Shown here one piece after another: positions 6,915-10,336 of a DNA stretch of 10,336 bases (position 1 is its first letter; each line of letters begins with the position of its first letter). The notes under the pieces were generated by a model. It was not told the origin of the DNA. It made no database searches and saw nothing but the letters and a program-made list of their open reading frames with translations. Source of the stretch: Euryarchaeota archaeon UBA596. Its GTDB lineage: Archaea; Thermoplasmatota; Poseidoniia; Poseidoniales; Poseidoniaceae. The translations under genes were made by a program, and so were the position numbers. The stretch covers positions 1-10,336 of the forward strand of contig DAGQ01000018.1 in NCBI GenBank assembly GCA_002498205.1, read 5' to 3'.

Positions 6915-8216
6915 ATGGCAAGAGAAAATGCTCAAACTTCTTCTAATTCTTATAGTTTAGAGGAATTAGAAGTGGGATTTATTCAGTTATTTCGAACTAA
7001 TCCTACTTATTTACGTTTCTGGCTTTCTTTTTTAATTTCTAATGGTGGGACTTGGTTTAATACTGTAGCAATATTTGTTTTAGTAATTGAAATTACAGGT
7101 TCTGAGTTAGCATTAGGGGGGATTTTGGCTTTGAGAATGCTTGCATTTGCAGTTCCTCAACCATTTACTGGAATGTTAGCAGATATGTATAATCGTAAGA
7201 AAATTATGGTAATTGCTAATGTTTTAAGTTCAATAGTAGCATTATGTTTAATTTTTGTAGACGGTTCAGATGATTTGGTTTTACTTTACTTCTTAGTATT
7301 TTTATTGATGGCTTTACATGCCCTGGAAGTACCAGCATCAAGAGCAGCACTTCCAAATATTGTTAAGGAAAATGAACTATTGACTGCAAATGCAATTGAT
7401 ACGGCAACTTGGTCAGCAATGTTAGGTTTTGGTTGTGCAATTGGTGGATTTGTAACAGCAAAATATGGTGTCAATGTAGCATTTATTGTTGATTCGATTA
7501 CATTTTTAATTTCAGCATTAATTATTTCAACAATCCATATACCTCAGAAAAAGAATAAAAAAACACATGGTTCAATAATTAAAAAAGGAATTTCAGACAT
7601 TATTTATGGGTGGAAGTATATACTTAGTAAGAGAGATGTATTAAAATTAGTTTTTGCAAAATCAGTTTGGACTATTGGTGGAGGAGGATTAATCTTTTTG
7701 ATAGTTTTAGTTGGTGATGAGATTGGTGTTGGTGACTTTGCAGTAGGAATTGGAGTCATGTTTTTAGCAAGAGCAATTGGTGTAGGTGTTGGACCATTAG
7801 TTTCACGTTCATTGTTCAAAGATAGAAGGAAATGGAAGTATCTAATCGGGGTACTAATAAGTATTAGCGGACTATTTTACTTTATTTTTGGATTAGTTGA
7901 ATGGACATTTTTATCAATTATATTGATAATATTCTCTCATGCTGCAAGCGGGTCTAATTGGGTTTTGTCGAATGTAATGTTACAAGAAAGAGTTCCAGAT
8001 GAATGGAGAGGGCGTGTATTTGCTTCAGATTTATTGCTAATGGCAATGTTTAACGCAGCATCAGCATTTTTAGCAAGTATTGCAGTTGATCAAAACTATC
8101 TAACTTTAAGGGATGCAATACTTGTATTTGCCATGTCACAGATTGTAATTGGATTATTATTTACATTATGGATGAGAAATGGATTTGATGAAATCTTTGT
8201 TTCAGAATCTAATTGA
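6915..8216 (+). CDS. Major facilitator superfamily transporter, EntS/MFS_3-like exporter
   Basis: 433 residues, near the usual length for a 12-helix MFS carrier. A polar N-terminus of ~30 residues precedes regularly spaced hydrophobic helices. Motif A between helices 2 and 3 is visible as GMLADMYNRKK (86-96). A polar, lysine-rich central loop (about 210-225, QKKNKKTH) separates the two six-helix halves. The phrases A-L-P-N-I-V...LLTANAID (145-162) and QERVPDEWRGRVFA (357-370) are hallmarks of the EntS-like subgroup, which exports siderophores, drugs or other small molecules by proton antiport. The substrate cannot be told from sequence. It is transcribed against its neighbours and lies between the Dim2-like and RIO1 genes, which are normally adjacent. 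It overlaps the 3' end of RIO1 by eight bases. Its composition looks like that of its neighbours, so an insertion, if recent, has left no compositional trace visible by eye. Confidence 0.88.
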   Translation: MARENAQTSSNSYSLEELEVGFIQLFRTNPTYLRFWLSFLISNGGTWFNTVAIFVLVIEITGSELALGGILALRMLAFAVPQPFTGMLADMYNRKKIMVIANVLSSIVALCLIFVDGSDDLVLLYFLVFLLMALHALEVPASRAALPNIVKENELLTANAIDTATWSAMLGFGCAIGGFVTAKYGVNVAFIVDSITFLISALIISTIHIPQKKNKKTHGSIIKKGISDIIYGWKYILSKRDVLKLVFAKSVWTIGGGGLIFLIVLVGDEIGVGDFAVGIGVMFLARAIGVGVGPLVSRSLFKDRRKWKYLIGVLISISGLFYFIFGLVEWTFLSIILIIFSHAASGSNWVLSNVMLQERVPDEWRGRVFASDLLLMAMFNAASAFLASIAVDQNYLTLRDAILVFAMSQIVIGLLFTLWMRNGFDEIFVSESN

Positions 8217-9141
8217 GAATATCATATAATATTTCAGCTAAGTCATTTTCTAAATTATATTTTTTCCCCCAATCGATTAATCTCTGAACGTCTCGTACTA
8301 AGAATTCTTTAGCATGAGGATGTTTATCTGAAACTGCTTGACCAACATCAATGACCATTGGTTCATTATCATGCCATAAGATATTGTAATCTGAAAAATC
8401 AGCATGTACTAATTTAGCTTCATGCCAGCAAACACGAATGAAATTTTTAAGTTTTGAAAAAACTTCTTCTGGGTTTTCAACCTTTACATCTCTCAATCTA
8501 GGTGCGGGTTTTTCTTCATCACCAATATAGGTCATTATCAGAATATTTTGATGGATTCCTAAAGGTTCAGGCACATTTAGTCCACATTTTTTCATTCTCA
8601 ATAGATTTCTATGTTCTTTACGTACCCAAACAGTAACTAAATCTCTATGTTTTCTTTTTAATCCACCGAATCTAGGATCACCTTCAATGTATTTAATTAA
8701 ATTTTTAAAAACGGCATTTGATGTATGAAATATTTTCACAGCTATTGTACCATTAACACTGAAACCATGGAAAACATGTGCTTCTTTACCCCTTGCTATA
8801 GGCCAATTAATTTGTCCGATTTCTCCAGCTTGCATTAATTTGTAAATACCTAGTAAAGTCATTCTGTCAAAAACCTGATCAAATACTCTACGATCAACCC
8901 ATTCAAATTTACCTACTCCAATTGCACCCTGTATTTTTTGTTCGATTTCATCAAACATTTGTTTATACTTTGGTTCAACCATCCATCTCCATCGTTGATT
9001 TGTATCTTTTAAATGATTAGAACTTTCATCTTTAATTTTATATTTTTTCTTTTTAAATTTCTTTTTTGTTTCACCAAATTCATCTACTAATTGGTCCCAA
9101 GATTGAGGAAATGATTCATCAAATTTTTCTGAATCTTTCAT
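8209..9141 (-). CDS. rio1: RIO1-type serine protein kinase/ATPase
   Basis: 310 residues. All RIO1 landmarks are present: the nucleotide-binding loop ARGKEAHVF (116-124), the catalytic lysine Lys136 in AVKIFHTS, the RIO-specific YIEGDPRF (151-158), and the hinge around ILIMTYIGDEE (200-210). The catalytic loop LVHADFSDYNIL has Asp248 and Asn253, and the metal-binding motif IDVGQAV has Asp265. Family knowledge: RIO1 works in the cytoplasm on late small-subunit maturation, probably as an ATPase that drives release of assembly factors. The N-terminus (26-37) is a strongly basic lysine cluster that may touch rRNA. The gene starts nine bases after the aIF1A stop, so the two are probably co-transcribed. 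The expected partner Dim2 lies downstream beyond the intervening MFS gene. The kinase appears catalytically intact. Confidence 0.96.
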   Translation of the reverse strand: MKDSEKFDESFPQSWDQLVDEFGETKKKFKKKKYKIKDESSNHLKDTNQRWRWMVEPKYKQMFDEIEQKIQGAIGVGKFEWVDRRVFDQVFDRMTLLGIYKLMQAGEIGQINWPIARGKEAHVFHGFSVNGTIAVKIFHTSNAVFKNLIKYIEGDPRFGGLKRKHRDLVTVWVRKEHRNLLRMKKCGLNVPEPLGIHQNILIMTYIGDEEKPAPRLRDVKVENPEEVFSKLKNFIRVCWHEAKLVHADFSDYNILWHDNEPMVIDVGQAVSDKHPHAKEFLVRDVQRLIDWGKKYNLENDLAEILYDILN

Positions 9142-9145
9142 AAGT

Positions 9146-9152
9146 GATCATC
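9146..9152 (-). promoter_or_regulatory. Probable Shine-Dalgarno site of rio1
   Basis: On the minus strand GATGATC lies four bases before the rio1 ATG and matches six of seven positions of GGTGATC, complementary to the usual archaeal 16S rRNA 3' end. It overlaps the aIF1A stop codon, as expected for translational coupling within an operon. Confidence 0.38.
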
Positions 9153-9657
9153 ATCCAAATAAATCATCAATGTCATCAGAATTAATTTCTTCTTCATCAT
9201 TAGATTCTGTTTCACTTATATCTTCATCGGAATTAGTACTTTTAGGTGCTTCATTCCAGATTCCACTGTCATCAGTATCATCTTGTAAATCTTCACCAGA
9301 ACCAAATAAGTCTACTATTTCTGGTAAAACACCTTTTCTTGACAAATAAATTGCTTGAGTCTTTGAATATCTATGTTTAACGTCGGCTTTACTATCTTGA
9401 AAATCCCATGGCCAAATTATGATTAAATCACCTTCGCGAACCCACTGTCTTCTTCGCATTTTCCCAGGTATTCTAGCCATTCTAGTTTTACCATCTGCGC
9501 AAACTACACTTACTCTTCTTCCGCCTAGTATATTGTCTGCAATTGCAAACATTTCGTTGATTTTTACATTAGGCATTAAAACTCTTATTGGTCCTACATC
9601 AGATTCTAATCGAGCTAATTCCTCGTTATCGACTTTCTCTTGGAAACGTCTGCCCAT
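9151..9657 (-). CDS. eif1A: Translation initiation factor aIF1A with long acidic eIF1A-like C-terminal tail
   Basis: 168 residues from the ATG at 9655-9657. Residues ~23-115 form the S1/OB fold typical of the family: IRVLMPN, a G-G-R-R-V-S-V-V-C-A-D-G-K-T-R strand-loop, ARIPGKMRRRQWVREGD and WPWDFQDSKADV. The factor binds the small subunit's A site and supports start-codon selection with aIF1 and aIF2. The frame also opens at a TTG at 9672, but the ATG has a GGAG four bases upstream and a TATA-like box at the right distance. Oddity: typical archaeal aIF1A is about 100-115 residues; this one continues with a ~50-residue, Asp/Glu/Ser-rich tail starting around LPEIVDLFGSGED (111-123) and ending DDIDDLFG. 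The tail resembles the eukaryotic eIF1A C-terminus. rio1 follows nine bases downstream; nuoN ends 37 bases upstream. Confidence 0.96.
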   Translation of the reverse strand: MGRRFQEKVDNEELARLESDVGPIRVLMPNVKINEMFAIADNILGGRRVSVVCADGKTRMARIPGKMRRRQWVREGDLIIIWPWDFQDSKADVKHRYSKTQAIYLSRKGVLPEIVDLFGSGEDLQDDTDDSGIWNEAPKSTNSDEDISETESNDEEEINSDDIDDLFG

Positions 9658-9679
9658 AGTTCTCCGTCTCAACTCCTTG

Positions 9680-9686
9680 ATTTAAA
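9680..9686 (-). promoter_or_regulatory. TATA-box candidate for the aIF1A-rio1 unit
   Basis: On the minus strand TTTAAAT is centred 26 bases upstream of the A of the aIF1A ATG, exactly where an archaeal TATA box lies relative to the transcription start. This predicts a leaderless or nearly leaderless mRNA starting at that ATG and makes aIF1A-rio1 separately transcribable from nuoN. The weak GGAG at 9662-9665 would then fall outside the leaderless transcript and be used only on read-through from nuoN. Confidence 0.5.
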
Positions 9687-9694
9687 CAAGATGC

Positions 9695-10336
9695 TTAAGA
9701 ATTAGAAAATAATGTAGAAGCAGCCTCAATTGCAGATTCTACTAACCAATCTGAATTAATACCGAAGAAGATTGTGCCTAAAGCACAAAATAATATCACA
9801 AACCTTAGTACTGAAACTTTAGGTAATGGTAATCTTGTCTTAGCTTCTTCAAAGAACATTAAAACACCAATTCTAAGATAATAGTATAGACTAATCGCAC
9901 TATTAATGAAAATTGCAATTGCTAGGAAAAATGTCCAATGCATTCCTAAAAATGTTGGAATTAGATCAACATCAGTATTGGATATCACATCAGCAGAAGC
10001 AACTTGAACAATTCCAGTTACCATTAAGAATTTTGACATAAAACCTGCAAGAGGTGGAACACCTGCTAATGCTAACATAAATATGAACATCGAAGTCGCA
10101 ATAATTGGTTCTCTTTTCGCCAATCCATGTAAACTAGACATATCAGTAACTTCATCTTCAGTTTCTAGGTGTGAAATTACCATAAATGCACCAATTTTAA
10201 AGCTAATAAGGACAAATAAGTGGAAGATGATTGCACCAATAATTAGTTCTGCGGCCATTACACCATCGTCTGTAAAACTACCACTTTTCCAAGCAGCAAC
10301 AGCAACTAAAGCAGCCATCATATATCCTGCGTGAGC
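9695..10336 (-). CDS. nuoN: Complex I subunit N (NuoN/FpoN), C-terminal part, 5' end beyond window
   Basis: The frame stays open through the right edge: before the first internal ATG it reads A-H-A-G-Y, the conserved S-I-A-H-A-G-Y motif of NuoN, so the ATG at 10319-10321 is not the start. About 213 residues are visible, under half of a typical ~450-500 residue subunit. The REPIIATSMF segment with following LALAGVPPLAGFMSKF is the hallmark proton-channel helix region of the antiporter-like subunits, and its form favours N over L or M. Several further hydrophobic helices and the late YYYLR motif fit the family C-terminus. The protein is one of the proton-pumping membrane subunits of NADH- or ferredoxin-linked quinone oxidoreductase. 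Its neighbouring nuo genes should lie to the right, since nuoN is usually last in the cluster. It ends 37 bases before the aIF1A start and is on the same strand. Confidence 0.93.
   Translation of the reverse strand, partial: AHAGYMMAALVAVAAWKSGSFTDDGVMAAELIIGAIIFHLFVLISFKIGAFMVISHLETEDEVTDMSSLHGLAKREPIIATSMFIFMLALAGVPPLAGFMSKFLMVTGIVQVASADVISNTDVDLIPTFLGMHWTFFLAIAIFINSAISLYYYLRIGVLMFFEEAKTRLPLPKVSVLRFVILFCALGTIFFGINSDWLVESAIEAASTLFSNS

Noticed and set aside
7286..7819. Two short minus-strand open frames (7286-7474 and 7604-7819)
   Set aside because: Both are antisense to the MFS gene, whose frame is continuous and motif-rich.
6915..8216. Transporter gene as part of a mobile element
   Set aside because: No transposase, integrase or obvious flanking repeats are present, and base composition matches its neighbours by eye.
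9419..9685. 88-codon open frame on the plus strand
   Set aside because: Antisense to the conserved OB fold of aIF1A.
10083..10334. 83-codon open frame on the plus strand
   Set aside because: Antisense to nuoN, which has clear family motifs and continues past the window edge.

Overview
The window is archaeal. Three neighbouring minus-strand genes encode aIF1A, a RIO1-type kinase and a two-KH-domain Dim2/PNO1-like protein, a trio of archaeal-eukaryotic translation and ribosome-assembly factors. The DNA is AT-rich, genes are packed closely, and two large secreted proteins carry CARDB/Ig-like domains with C-terminal membrane anchors. Together with a complex I NuoN subunit, this best fits a marine Thermoplasmatota lineage (Marine Group II 'Poseidoniales' or Marine Group III). 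The archaeal call is secure; the lineage is an inference from style and not from a marker search.

Left part (1-1550): a plus-strand Cas4-like PD-(D/E)XK nuclease with an N-terminal transmembrane hairpin meets, tail to tail, a minus-strand lipoprotein. The 160 bp upstream of the lipoprotein gene hold an AT-rich promoter-like stretch and a sharply GC-rich, self-complementary island (about 1478-1549) with box C/D-like motifs.

Centre (1548-6094): two divergently transcribed surface-protein genes share a ~146 bp intergenic region. The minus-strand one is a mosaic: signal peptide, CARDB domains, one membrane helix, a cupredoxin-like domain that has lost copper ligands and is predicted to be cytoplasmic, an acidic helical region and a terminal zinc ribbon. 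The plus-strand one is a secreted Ig-like/CARDB protein with a C-terminal anchor.

Right part (6095-10336): the Dim2-like gene, then a plus-strand MFS exporter that splits the translation cluster, then RIO1, aIF1A and the C-terminal part of nuoN, which runs off the right edge. aIF1A has a long acidic tail ending in a DIDDL-type motif, strikingly like the eIF5B-binding tail of eukaryotic eIF1A. All three convergent gene pairs abut or overlap within a few bases, leaving no room for separate terminators. No gene-free stretch exceeds 300 bases, and there is no tRNA, rRNA, insertion sequence or CRISPR array that I can support.
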